Origin: Microthyrium microscopicum
Lineage: Eukaryota > Ascomycota > Dothideomycetes > Microthyriales > Microthyriaceae
Direction of reading: 5' to 3'
Length of the DNA stretch: 64,000 bases
NCBI GenBank assembly: GCA_010405405.1
Contig: MU004240.1
Location: forward strand, 388,217-452,216
Shown: positions 48,841 through 59,285 of the stretch, in pieces
Layout of the letters: every line of letters begins with the position of its first letter
How positions within the stretch are numbered: position 1 is the first letter of the stretch
The notes under the pieces: model-generated
Told to the model about the DNA's origin: nothing
Database searches by the model: none
Seen by the model: the letters and a program-made list of their open reading frames with translations, nothing else
Position numbers and translations under genes: made by a program

Positions 48841-50762
48841 ATGGGCAGGCTCCTTTTAGCCTTGCCGCCTCGCTTTCTTCTGCGTCATGCCACTACCTGC
48901 ATCGCCTCGAGGAAGCTCTATTCCTCATCAACCTCCCAGACATTTAATCGGAAAGCAGATCCTCTGCGGATCCTGTTCTGTGGATCAGACACCTTCAGCA
49001 TTGTTGCTTTGCGCCCACTAGTTCGGCTTTTGGAGACTGATCCTTCCATTGTCGAGTCTATTGATGTATTATGTCGACCTCCCAAAAGGACAGGGCAGGG
49101 TCTGAAAGTACTCAAAGAGCGTAGGTCATACCATTCAAGTCTCGCTCGAGCCGCTGCTTCAGAGCTCGTATCTATATCAAAATTGAAGTAGCGCTGACTA
49201 AACCAGCCCCCGTCGGCTTGTTTGCAAAAACTGCCAATCTACCTCTTTATGAGCTCAATCATTTTGATCACTTCAATATCTCCAACTTAAGTGGAGTTCC
49301 CAATATCATTATCGCCGTCTCATTTGGCCTTCTCATTCCTGGCGAGATCATTGAGACCGCAAAATATGGGGGATTGAATGTTCATCCTTCGCTACTACCA
49401 GAGTAATCCTTCCTCTACATCCCATAAGCTTCTTTATCTAACAAGTCATGTAGTCTTCCTGGAGCAGCACCACTACATCACACAATTCTCAATCGGCGTA
49501 CCTGGACTGGAGTCACAGTACAGACTCTACACCCAACTAAATTTGACCGTGGTGAACTGATAGCCCAAACACCGCTACCTGGCATCCCGGTACCTAGAGA
49601 TGCCACGCCAGACAGTCTTAGATACCTATCAGGTCTTGAGGCTGGTCATCTCCTACGAAAAGTCGTTGAAGAAAAGCTGTTTGTTGACCCGATAAACCCA
49701 GTTGTACACACAAAGGCGCAGCTGTCTCAGATCACTGACGGCAAAGAAATAGCCAAAGCGTCCAAACTCAGCAAGGAAAGTTCTCGCATCGACTGGAAGG
49801 AAATGACTGCAGCAGAAATTACTCTGGCGCTCCAAGTCTTTGGCCGTGTTTGGGAGGAGGATATACTCGTTAAACGGGCGAAATTCGGATTGGAGAGCAA
49901 ACCATGGAGGGCTGTCTACCATGATCTAAGGGACATTTCCAATCGTCCGAGATCTTATATTCCAGAAGGCACAGACCTGACTCCTGGATCTCGGTTTCTA
50001 GTCCCGTCAAACCATCCAGAATCACCAGCGGATGTTGTTGTTGCCACCAAAGAAGGTGGTCTCATCCAAATTATAGATTGTACAGTTGCAGGCCTGAGCC
50101 GTGGCGAACACAGTATGAGAAGGCTACGCAAGCCGGAAACCCATATTAGTTTGATCAGGAAGAAGCCCAGTGTTAATCCGCTAGACAAGCTGGACAAATT
50201 GGGTGGTTCTACCAGTCTCGTCAGGAAGACTGAGTATGATATCGACCCGCTAACCAACGCTCCTTACAGTATCAACATATTTCGCAAGTTACAGCCATCT
50301 CCGATTCGAGTGACGGCCCATTCAGAGCTTTCAGCAAAAGCTCGAGCAGGTCTTCGGAGGAAACAAAATCATCTGCGAACGGTGGAACAGATTGCCCGCT
50401 ATAACCCGCCACAACAAGCTCTGTCGAAGCTTCAAGAGAAGCAAAAATATCCGAGAGTGCTGGAAACAATGCTAAACGACATGGCAAAAGCGGGAGAGCT
50501 TGAGATGGAGAATGAAGAGAACGGGCAGGAGCAAAAAGCTGCTATATTGTTGGAACAAATGCTGGAAAAAATGTCAGAGATGGGAGACACTTTTGAAGAG
50601 CGCCAGAACACGGGAAAGGAGCAAGATCCTTTAGTAATGCTGCAACAAGTTGCCTCTTCAAAAGAGTCAGCAACGACTCGAGCATTTATGAAAGGGACGC
50701 TGGACAGGCAGCAGATGATCAATAATTGGATCAAGAAGCGGGAAAAGAGAAGGAAGCAGTAA
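48841..50762 (+). CDS. FMT1: Mitochondrial methionyl-tRNA formyltransferase with a C-terminal extension
   Basis: Transfers formyl from 10-formyl-tetrahydrofolate to initiator Met-tRNA for mitochondrial translation. Exons 48841-49120, 49207-49402 and 49454-50762 give 594 residues. The N-terminus is a basic Ser/Arg-rich presequence, then RILFCGSDTFS. The catalytic triad is present: Asn151 and His153 in GLNVHPSLLP, and Asp190 in KFDRGELI. The third exon restores SLLPDLPGAAPLHHTIL. The enzyme domain ends near residue 375 (IQIIDCTVAG). About 220 more residues follow in the same uninterrupted exon: KTEYDIDPLTNAPY near residue 418, then a charged coiled-coil-like region and a very basic end (KKREKRRKQ). 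That doubles the usual C-terminal part. No stop or good splice site separates the two halves. Confidence 0.9.
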
Positions 50763-51876
50763 AGCACGCTGGAAAGAGTCGAAGAACGAAATAAGGCGAA
50801 GTCGGGAACTCCATTCTCTCGGCAACTGTCATTAAACCCAAGGGACTTTCCTGACGGGCCAAACGATCAAGAGACTATTGTCAAAAAATGAGAGAACTAC
50901 GTACGACACCAGGGTCTCGACCGTCGAAGATACATAAGGTAGTTCAACGGAGCCCATTTCCAGGCACATGTTCAGTACTTGCGCTTCTATCTACCACGAC
51001 GGCCCAACATATACAGAAATCAAATCCAAGCTCATCGGCTACTATGACAGGAATCGGTAATCTCGTCGATATCTCTTTCAGATCAATGCATTCGAAACTG
51101 TAGGTTCATAAAACTCCATCAGCAGACATAAAGGTAGCATAGGCTGAACACAATACGCATGGTCAGAGAGCTACCAACTCAAGCCGGTTCTCGTTTTACT
51201 TGATATTTCGACACATGGGTTGAAGATTTTGTGTTCCATTTAGCACTTTGGCACTCAATATTGTTTTGAGGAGTGCCTCAAAAGCGGTGTAGGAGGACAA
51301 GTAACACGGATACAAAATGGCAATCGTTGAGTACATGTATGTTGTACCCTCTGCAACTGAACATATCACAGATCCATGATTTGCACATTCTGCTAGTTCG
51401 CTTGAACTCCAACCATTCAGATGGGTCCATCTGATCATTCATTCGTTCAGTATCCCCGTCTAGCGTTCACTATCGCGTATTCCGACTCGTCACCCATTGT
51501 ACCGGTTTTCATTTTCCGAATTTCCCACAGTTTCCCCAGGTTTCTCCAGATTCCCCAGATTCACTAGTCGCTACTACTCACTAGCATAAGGCGGCTTGAC
51601 TAGTCCATAATATCATGGAACTTCGGCACACTTATGAAGCAACTGGAATGGTAGGGGAGTCAGTGTCTCTGCCTGTCTGGAGCATTCAATATATTGGACC
51701 CCTGAACACAGCAGTATGAGTGATTGATTCGATAGATAGGATTGGAAGAAACGGGAAATGATAAGCAGCATGCCGTAAAATGATTTTCCTAAGGAGATTA
51801 TGAATAGACCCAAAGCTGCCAAGCCATTCATGCCGCTGCTCAATTGAAACTATCCATTTCATTGATATCTCTAATA
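50763..51876. other. Intergenic between FMT1 and the sugar transporter
   Basis: About 1.1 kb. It includes a C/T-rich degenerate run of TTTCCC/CCAG units at 51515-51560. No gene supported. Confidence 0.35.
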
Positions 51877-53640
51877 ATGGGTCGGTACTTTGCAAATGTT
51901 TTTCAGGCGGCTGTAAGTGCACCACTTTACTTCCATATTATATACTGATTCAACTATAGGTCGTGCCTTTCGTGGCTCTAGGTGGTTGGACATATGGTTT
52001 CGCGTTTGCTATCTTCGTATGTCGTTCACTCGCAACTATCACCAAGTCATGTCCTTTGTTATTGACCCTCTTCTCTCTTGCAGATCACTGCCATCGGCCA
52101 ACCAGGCTTCTATGCCTATTTCAAGCTCGACCCTACAAGTGCCTACACAGCTTCAATCCTTGGTGCTGTCAACTCGCTCTTCGCTGCCGGCTGTGCGGTT
52201 GGATGTATAGCACAAGGATGGATCGGAGATTGGCTCGGTCGCAAAAAGGCTATTGTCATCAGTCAGTTACTTGCACTGATTGGCGGGGCACTTTGTGCTG
52301 GTGCAATCAATTTGCCAATGTTGATTGTCAATCGCTTCATCCAGGGTGCCGGTCTTGGTCAGAGTCTCATGTTGGTCTCGTTGTACACCAGTGAGGTCTC
52401 AAATAAGTACAATCGAGGATTTCTGAGTGGGTTGACGGCCTGTTCGTTGGCGATGGGCTATGTCTGGTCCGTTCTTTGGCAGTAAAATTCCGCAAAACAT
52501 ACTGACTCATTCACAGCTCAAGTTTTGTTGGATTCGGCACTTTCTTCTCCAAGAACCTCTTGTAAGTGGTCACACTCTAGCTATTCAAGTCATTATCTAA
52601 GACTGGTATAGAATCCAATGGCGGCTACCACTCGCACTTGCCTGCATCTCTCCGGTTGTTTCGCTGCTAGGCATCTACTGGATTCCCGAGTCCCCTCGAT
52701 TCCTCGTGTGGAAAGACCGGAAAGACGAAGCCTGGGCAATCCTTCGCAAGCTCCATTACAACTCCCTCGATCCGGAAGAAGAAGAGGCAAGAGCAGAATT
52801 TCAGCAGATCGTGCTCCAAATTGAATTTGAGAAATCCCAAGAAGTATCCTATATCCGTATGTTCAAAGTACCATCCTGGCGCCGACGAAGCTTGACCGCC
52901 ATATTTCTCCTATTTGCCACGCAATGTACTGGTATTCTCGGCGTCGGAAACTTCCAGATCTTGCTTTACGACAGCCTGGGACTGACGGGCTATCTTCCGC
53001 TCCTATTCTACTGCTTCTATACGCTCATTGGCACGATTCCTAACTTCATCTCTACTGCACTTATGGACCGCGTTGGTCGACGCAGATTTCTTCGTAAGTG
53101 TTCATTAGCCAATAATACATCTTCTCCTAACTCAGCATTCTAGTCATCGGTTACCCACTTCTTACCGTTACGCTCATCATCGAAATGGTTCTTCAGCGAT
53201 TTTACGTTGGTAGCACCTCGAAAGCGGGCGGAGCCGCCACTGTCGCCATACTATGGATATACGTCGGTATCTACGGATTGTGCATCGATCCTATTCAATT
53301 CACCTATGTTGCCGAGATCTTTCCAACAGCCCTGCGAGCAAAAGGCGTCGGCATGGGACTGGCAGCATACTTCCTTGGCGCGATCACATTCACGGCGCCA
53401 GCAGCGACCGCGGCTCGTACAATCGGATGGAAGGAATACTTTGTGTTTATTGGATGTAATTTGATCAGCATTGTGATCATTTACTTCTACGTTCCTGAGA
53501 CGGCTAATTTGAGCCTGGAGGAGGTTGGAGAATTGTTTGGCGATGAGGTTGTGGTGCATTTGACTGCGGATGGTCATGGCATTGTAGAGACGGAGAAGGT
53601 TGCTGAGATTGAGCATAAAGAACATGTTAAAGAAGCTTGA
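51877..53640 (+). CDS. MFS sugar transporter
   Basis: Twelve-span plasma-membrane sugar porter, probably proton symport. Six exons (51877-51912, 51960-52016, 52084-52466, 52517-52561, 52612-53093, 53144-53640) total 1500 nt, 499 residues. Sugar-porter signatures: GDWLGRKKAI after span 2, NRFIQGAGLG, PESPRFLVWK before the central loop, DRVGRRRF, and PETANLSLEEVGELF at the end (variant of PETKG). The fourth exon is only 45 nt, and the donor after exon 3 (GTCCGT) is weak, so that junction is the least sure. Architecture resembles the lactose/hexose permease group (Lac12/Stl1-like). The substrate cannot be told from the sequence. Confidence 0.88.
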
Positions 53641-54067
53641 AGGAACCAGATTGATGTTTAAAAAAACCTGTTTATCGATCATTATGTCGAAACTACTAGT
53701 ACCTTACAAACTTCCAAAATAATACTAGAACAAGGGATAGAGTCTTCTATCAACATCCGGCAATCGTGAGGTTGGTTGCCTTCTTCTCGAAAGTCTTTTG
53801 TAATAATACGCAATCAGCATCTTGATGGCGCATTACTTCTTCAGATCAGATCCACAGCGCTTAAGAATGCACTGCAATTTTAGCTTCAGCAGGCAACTTG
53901 TGTTGCCATTTTGATCTTCAGTCGTTAGCTCACAGCTCAATGTGGGAGCTATCCAAAATTTATACCACCTCCAAAACCTCCCAACATCAGGTACCACTTC
54001 CATCATTCTCTTTAAAACATCCACCACCAGCAAACACTTACACACCCACTCTAAAGTCCAAATCGCC
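53641..54067. other. Intergenic: transporter 3' flank and SFM1 leader
   Basis: The C-rich last 70 bases probably belong to the SFM1 leader. No gene. Confidence 0.4.
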
Positions 54068-54765
54068 ATGCCAAAAACATACATAGTCGAGCATCTCGAC
54101 CCAGAACTCGAAGCCTGGAGTGCTCTCGAATATGCCGCCATTGCGCGCGAATCTCACGCCTCAAACTCAACATTCATGCTCTCCTCTGTGCCCACCACCC
54201 TCGTTCTCCCCAACAAGTTACGCGATGCTGAAGGATTTGTAGTGTCGCATGAGAGTGTGGAATCACTATATCCCGACAAGAGCAAGGTCTGTCTACTGGA
54301 CCCCGCAGCCACCACGGAGCTTGCGCCGGAGGATGGGAAGAAATTCGAGGTGTTTCTATTTGGCGGGATCTTGGGGGATGATCCTCCGCGAGGTAAGTAC
54401 TAGATTTTGGCTACGGCTAGAGATGTGAGAGCACAAAAGGAAGTGATGTAGACGAGTTTGTGCTCATATCAAACACAGATCGCACAAGTGAGTTGAGGAA
54501 GAAGGGATTTGAAGGAAGACGGCTAGGACCTGTGCAGATGACGACGGATACAGCGGTACGGGTGACAAGATTGGTGGTCGAGGGTAAGAAGGCGTTGGAA
54601 GGGATTGAGTGGGTGGACAATCCAGAGTTGAAGTTTGGGAAGCATGAGAGTACGACGATGCCTTTTCGGTATGTCAAGGCGCAGAATGGAGGACCCGTTA
54701 TGCCGGAGGGTATGATCGATTTGATCAAGGACGATGCTGCAAAGGGGTTGGATGATTTGTTATGA
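54068..54765 (+). CDS. SFM1: SPOUT-type protein arginine methyltransferase Sfm1
   Basis: Homologue of yeast Sfm1, a SAM-dependent SPOUT-fold enzyme that monomethylates an arginine of ribosomal protein Rps3. Exons 54068-54392 and 54479-54765 with an 86-nt intron give 203 residues, the family size. Recognised blocks: YIVEHLDPELEAWSALEY at the start, FLFGGILGDDPPR, and after the intron DRTSELRKKGFEGRRLGPVQ followed by MTTDTAVRVT, the family's SAM-binding knot region. The ending HESTTMPFRYVK is also conserved. Splicing (G plus AT) restores PPRDRTSEL exactly. Confidence 0.93.
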
Positions 54766-55052
54766 TCAAGATGACCAGTGAAAGATAAGCAGCTAGATAC
54801 ACTTTTGGACATTGATATTTGACACTGCTGCCTTCGGTTTCATTACTGAAGTCAAATTAGACACATGTTAATTATAGAAGGCGACCTTGGAAGTCCACCA
54901 GAAGATTACAGCAAGGGGCCATGTTGGTCAATTTGAAAAGTAAAATCTGATAGAAACAGTTGATATTACTCAACACGACAACCACCAAGGACTAGCAATT
55001 TGGACCTCATACTGAGCACCAATCCACTATTTTGACATGATTATGACAATTC

Positions 55053-56102
55053 TTATTCCGCGTAATATCCCGCCTGAACTTCTCCCGCTAGCACACGCTC
55101 AACCATCTCCTGAAGACTGTCCTTTTTAACATTCAGAATTTCGTTAAACAGACCGTCCTTTTCGTCAACTTCATAGTGATTGTGTAATCCAGGTAAATTT
55201 GACCAAAATGCAGCCTTGACTAGAGTAAATGCGCCAGAGAAGTCGCCTTTGCCAAGAGCCTCTTGAGCAGCGCCGAGCTGCTCAGTGGTTGTTGTATGTT
55301 TCACCGTCCACTTAGTGAAAGTCGCTTTCTCCAAAGCCTGCAAGATCTCATTCTGTGTTGTAGCCAAGGAGGAGATGTAGATGAACTTGTTGGCTGTTTC
55401 AGTTGGATGCTCGAGACTAGCTACAATAGCTTTGCCCAAAACATCTTCACTGACTGAGCTGAAGCGCGTTTCGCCGTCATCCCAAATGACTGCTCTTTTG
55501 GAAGTCAAGTCAAAACCTGCAAACCCGTTCGCCAAGGACTAGTCTTGGGTCAGTCCCAAAGAATCAAATCAGAACACAGATGGCTGTTTACTTACCCAGT
55601 CTAGTAATGGTCCAACGATGAGTGCCGTCCAGGTCAAACCATCCTTCTCCTTTTCAATCAGATAGTCAATGACACCTTGCTTCACAGCAAAGAAAGGGAC
55701 CAGCTGCTTCACAGTAGCACTCTGATCATTGACGCTAAACTCGCTGGGATAGAAGCGCTTGACTCCGGCTTTGACGGCCGCATCGATGAAGGTATTTTGT
55801 TCTCCGAAAGCTGTTCCTCCGACGATGGAGATGACCGCATCATGATCTTTCAGGATTTGTACAAGTGCGTCTGGGGCATAGTCGGTCTCAACAACACTGA
55901 GGTTGGGCGCTGATGGGAAGGCGAAGGTACTGCTAGGTCGTTTAAGGGCAGTGATTGACAGATGTGGTGCGGAAAGAAGACCACGCAAGATGATACTGCC
56001 TACTGAACCACCTCCCTACGCTCAAAGTTAGCCGTAAGCTTGGTTAAGATAGGAAAAGACTGGACGTACGCCAATGATTGCGATCTTTTGTAAAGACGAC
56101 AT
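55053..56102 (-). CDS. NmrA-like/isoflavone-reductase-like NAD(P)-binding protein
   Basis: Exons 56102-56070, 56015-55596 and 55538-55053 give 312 residues. The Rossmann glycine motif IAIIGGGGSVGS is assembled across the first intron, which follows codon 11. FYPSEF is the landmark shared by NmrA-like and isoflavone-reductase-like proteins. The KQGVIDYLIEKEKDGLTWTA region carries the conserved lysine of this atypical short-chain dehydrogenase family. Members may be reductases or redox sensors acting on transcription factors. It is divergent from a Zn2Cys6 regulator with 385 bp between start codons, which makes a regulatory or co-regulated role plausible but unproved. Confidence 0.87.
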
Positions 56103-56487
56103 GACCCAGTTTCTGACAATCGGAAGATTTGTTTGGAGAATCGGTGATGAAGTAAAGGATGAAATGTGAAAGATGATGAATGTACTGATTCCATGTTGGA
56201 AGAGAACGATTTACTTGTCTTATATACACGAAAATCTCGAGAATGATCACCACAACACTTAATAATGGTTTGATTTCAGAGCAGCAGCTTGATGTCAAGA
56301 TGGGGAGTTAGGAGTTGAGCCCGAGTTCTCTCGTAGTTGAGACCGAGAACCTTCGGAGTTGAAGCCGTGGAATAGGGGTCCAATCATACGCGCTGTTGAT
56401 CACAAATTGCAGGCACGGAGTTCGGAGTTCGGTCCGAAAACCTCGTAATGAACTTCATTTCTTCTCGCAATTCATCACACCCCTTTC
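56103..56487. promoter_or_regulatory. Shared promoter of the NmrA-like gene and the zinc-cluster regulator
   Basis: At 56416-56436 CGG triplets occur at 56416, 56423 and 56430, spaced by AGTT, and the last is followed by T and CCG. This gives two direct CGG repeats plus a CGG-N1-CCG inverted pair. CGG triplets are the half-sites of Zn2Cys6 proteins. Related GAGTT/CGAG repeats lie at 56305-56360. Autoregulation is inferred only. Confidence 0.5.
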
Positions 56488-58285
56488 ATGATCATGGCCA
56501 CATCTCTATCAGAGACCCAGAAGTCGGCTTGTCTAACATGCCATGAGAAGAAAATACGTTGTGACAGACTGACACCGTGCGGCCAGTGCTCAGAGCATCG
56601 TCGCGAATGCTTCTATTCGACAAACTCGCGATATGCTACAAGTCGCGAGCGATCCTGCAAGACATGCAGATTTCGAAGAGTCAGGTGTGATAGAGTTCAG
56701 CCTTGTGGTACATGTACCGCGAATGGAATTCAGTGCCTTTATCCTAATGGCAAGACACGCAATTCTGGGAACAAAACACGTCCAGAAGCACCACGCCAAA
56801 CAATCGACATGCCTGGAAATTTGCAGAGTGTTCAGGTGGATTCTACAAGCCTGAATTCGGCCCAGAGCAGCCCGTCCCTGTATTCGACTACGCTTTTGGG
56901 CATGGATGTCGTCTCTATAAACACGATAGCCTTACACCCAAGCATAGCGCATGTATGGTTGCTGTGGGATATTTTCATGGAGAGAGTAGAACCGCTATTT
57001 AAGCTCTTTCATGCGCCATCATTTCACAAGCAGCTCCTTTCGGCTATACAAGACTTCGAATCAATAGACCACGAGTTTGAGACTTTGCTGTTTGCTGTAT
57101 ACTTTTCAGCAACCGTAGTTCTTGATGATGGCGAATGCCTCGTCAAATTCAAGCAATCTAAAGTATCGCTATTGAATAGGCAAGTCATCTGTCTAGATTA
57201 AGAGATTATGGCACTCATCGTAGAACAGGTATCGATTCGGTTTGGATCAGTGCCTTGCTCGCTCCCGATCTCAGGACCAGGTGTCGGTCGTCCAATTGCA
57301 AGCACTCACACTATTCATGATGATGGTGCATTACTCGCCCATCTCGGCCCCTATCGACACTCTTCTCGCATTAGCAACTGGCCAGGCATTTCGACTCGGT
57401 ATCCACCAAGAATCATCACAGCTGTCTCACTCGACCACAATGGGTGCACGTACCTCTATAGAAATGCGACGACGACTTTGGTGGCACATCATGACGTTGG
57501 ATATCCAGTGTGCTGCATATAATAAGAAAAGTCCCATGGTATCTGATGCCATGTGGAACACGAAGTTTCCAGGAACCTTCAATGACAACGAACTTACAAT
57601 GAGCAACTCATCAATACCACCGCCAACAAGCCAAATCTTCGATGCAGACACAGTCATGATGGGTTCTAGTAATTCTCATGGCGAAGATCTGGAAAACCGT
57701 CGAGCAGACAACTCTTTCTCTTTGTCGAGGATAGAGATAATATACGCTCTGAGTGTAATCGAAAGACTCGCTACCTCCTCTAGGTTCACTGAACGAGTCA
57801 AATATACCGACGAGCTGGTACAAAAGCTCAACAAAAAGTACTTGCAGCTTTGGACCGGCAATGACACACAGAGCTTTTTCGAAAGAAATGCGTTGAAGTT
57901 GATGCTGAGCAAGTTACTGCTATCCGCCAAAGGGGACGTTCCAACCCAAGAGATACTACAACAATGTGCGGTGGTTGCTGAAGCAGCGGCATCATTACGC
58001 ATGACATATCCCAGTTGTGCCTGGCTACTAAGACAATCAGTGGAACTAGAGAATCTCGAACTCCTGTGGAAATGCTTAGCCACACTACCAGAGAATATGA
58101 GTGCAAATCCACCGTATGTTTGGGCATTGGCAGAGTCAGCGACAAAGAGCGGAGAGAGAGACGATATGGCAGCGTGTTACCCTCATCAATGGGAACGTAT
58201 AATAGAATTGCGTGATCGTGCTATGCAAGTTCGAGCCACTCGAAGGCCAGGAGGCAGCAGAGCTGATGCTGTAGTCGTGGAATAA
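56488..58285 (+). CDS. Transcription factor with two tandem Zn2Cys6 clusters
   Basis: Nuclear DNA-binding regulator. Exons 56488-57179 and 57229-58285 give 582 residues. Two complete binuclear zinc clusters stand in tandem: cysteines 15, 18, 25, 31, 34, 41 and 57, 60, 67, 73, 76, 83, each with CX2CX6CX5CX2CX6C spacing and RCDR after the third cysteine. The second looks like a diverged duplicate of the first. The central part matches the fungal-specific TF domain (HVWLLWDIFMERVEPLFKLF, FRLGIHQE, MRRRLWWHIMTLDIQCA). The intron begins GCAAGT and ends ACAG, a GC-AG intron. It is chosen because it joins LLNR to YRFGLDQCLA, and because a GT-starting intron leaves a stop. The next gene, divergent, is NmrA-like. 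Confidence 0.9.
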
Positions 58286-58416
58286 AAGATCGTAAAAAGA
58301 GCACGACTCTTTGTCGAATCACTCAATAGGATCCACGTTGTTCTTTGTCACGGGGAGGCTACCCGGTTTGAACCGTAGGATTGGCACTGTTGGTTCGACA
58401 GTAGTAGATGTTTCCA

Positions 58417-59100
58417 TCACAAACCAGCTGATACCAATTGAAGAGCCCGAAAATTGCTCTTTATAAACAACCATTTCGCGTGAGGGAAGAACTTTAAAGC
58501 ATAAAGTGGATCTAGTTTAAGGTTGAAACATTGTAAAGCTTCAACATGTACACGATAGCCGATTTTTTGGGAGTATAGTTTGTTGGCTTTGTTTACCCCT
58601 GGACCAGAGGCTCCAATTTTAATGATGTCTTCCACAAAGTCAGGTCAGTCTATGTCTTGACTCCTGAAGCTATACATTTGTTCGCTCAGGCCCTTCTGCA
58701 GAAGCATTTTGTCTAACTCAGCGAAAAGAAGTGTTCCAATCGCAAGGCTGTGATAGGCTTCAAGGATAGTGGCTCGTCTGGGATCACTACAGCGCTCTGA
58801 TGCTTTTCGATAGAATTCCTGCCAGATGTTGGGGTCCTATGAATGTGGATTATGATTTCGAAAGGCACTTGACCAGAAAGGTCACAGAATGGATGGTAGA
58901 TGCAGGCTTATAAGATAGATTGCGGAGCGTATTGTTCCTGTGGCGGAGAAGCACTGGAGTCCATTCCTTCCGCAAGTGTTCTATGTGCAGAAATGGTTCC
59001 TAGTAGTGTATCTGCAAAACAGATATGGACATCATCCTGCAGATATGGGTGACCAAATTCGAGAATCTTGCCACTTCCCACAGGTGAATCAACGTCTCAT
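58417..59100 (-). pseudogene. Probable gene relic, family not recognised
   Basis: On the minus strand a frame from about 58837 to 58417 is open for about 140 codons except for one TGA at 58640 or so. Before the stop it reads DPNIWQEFYRKASERC, then RATILEAYHSLAIGTLLFAE. After it comes DFVEDIIKIGASGPGVNKAN and FPHAKWLF. It starts at an acceptor-like CATTCATAG. Further upstream (about 59080-58910) another coding-like block reads GKILEFGHPYLQDDVHICFA. Composition looks like real protein and the stop could replace a tryptophan. I could not join the blocks into an intact gene. The stop may be a mutation or may sit in a missed intron. Confidence 0.33.
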
Positions 59101-59285
59101 GTACGTGAACACCTGCTTGCATATGCGCCAACATTGCCGATGGCTGTAGATCTGAACATGATTATTTGGATATCGTAGGTTTATTTCATGCAGTCGCAAA
59201 GTCCATATTCTGTAACAGATGCCGCTATACCGCGAACAGTCTCGATCCAAGGACATGTATATACAAGTCATTTCGCACGTGGATA

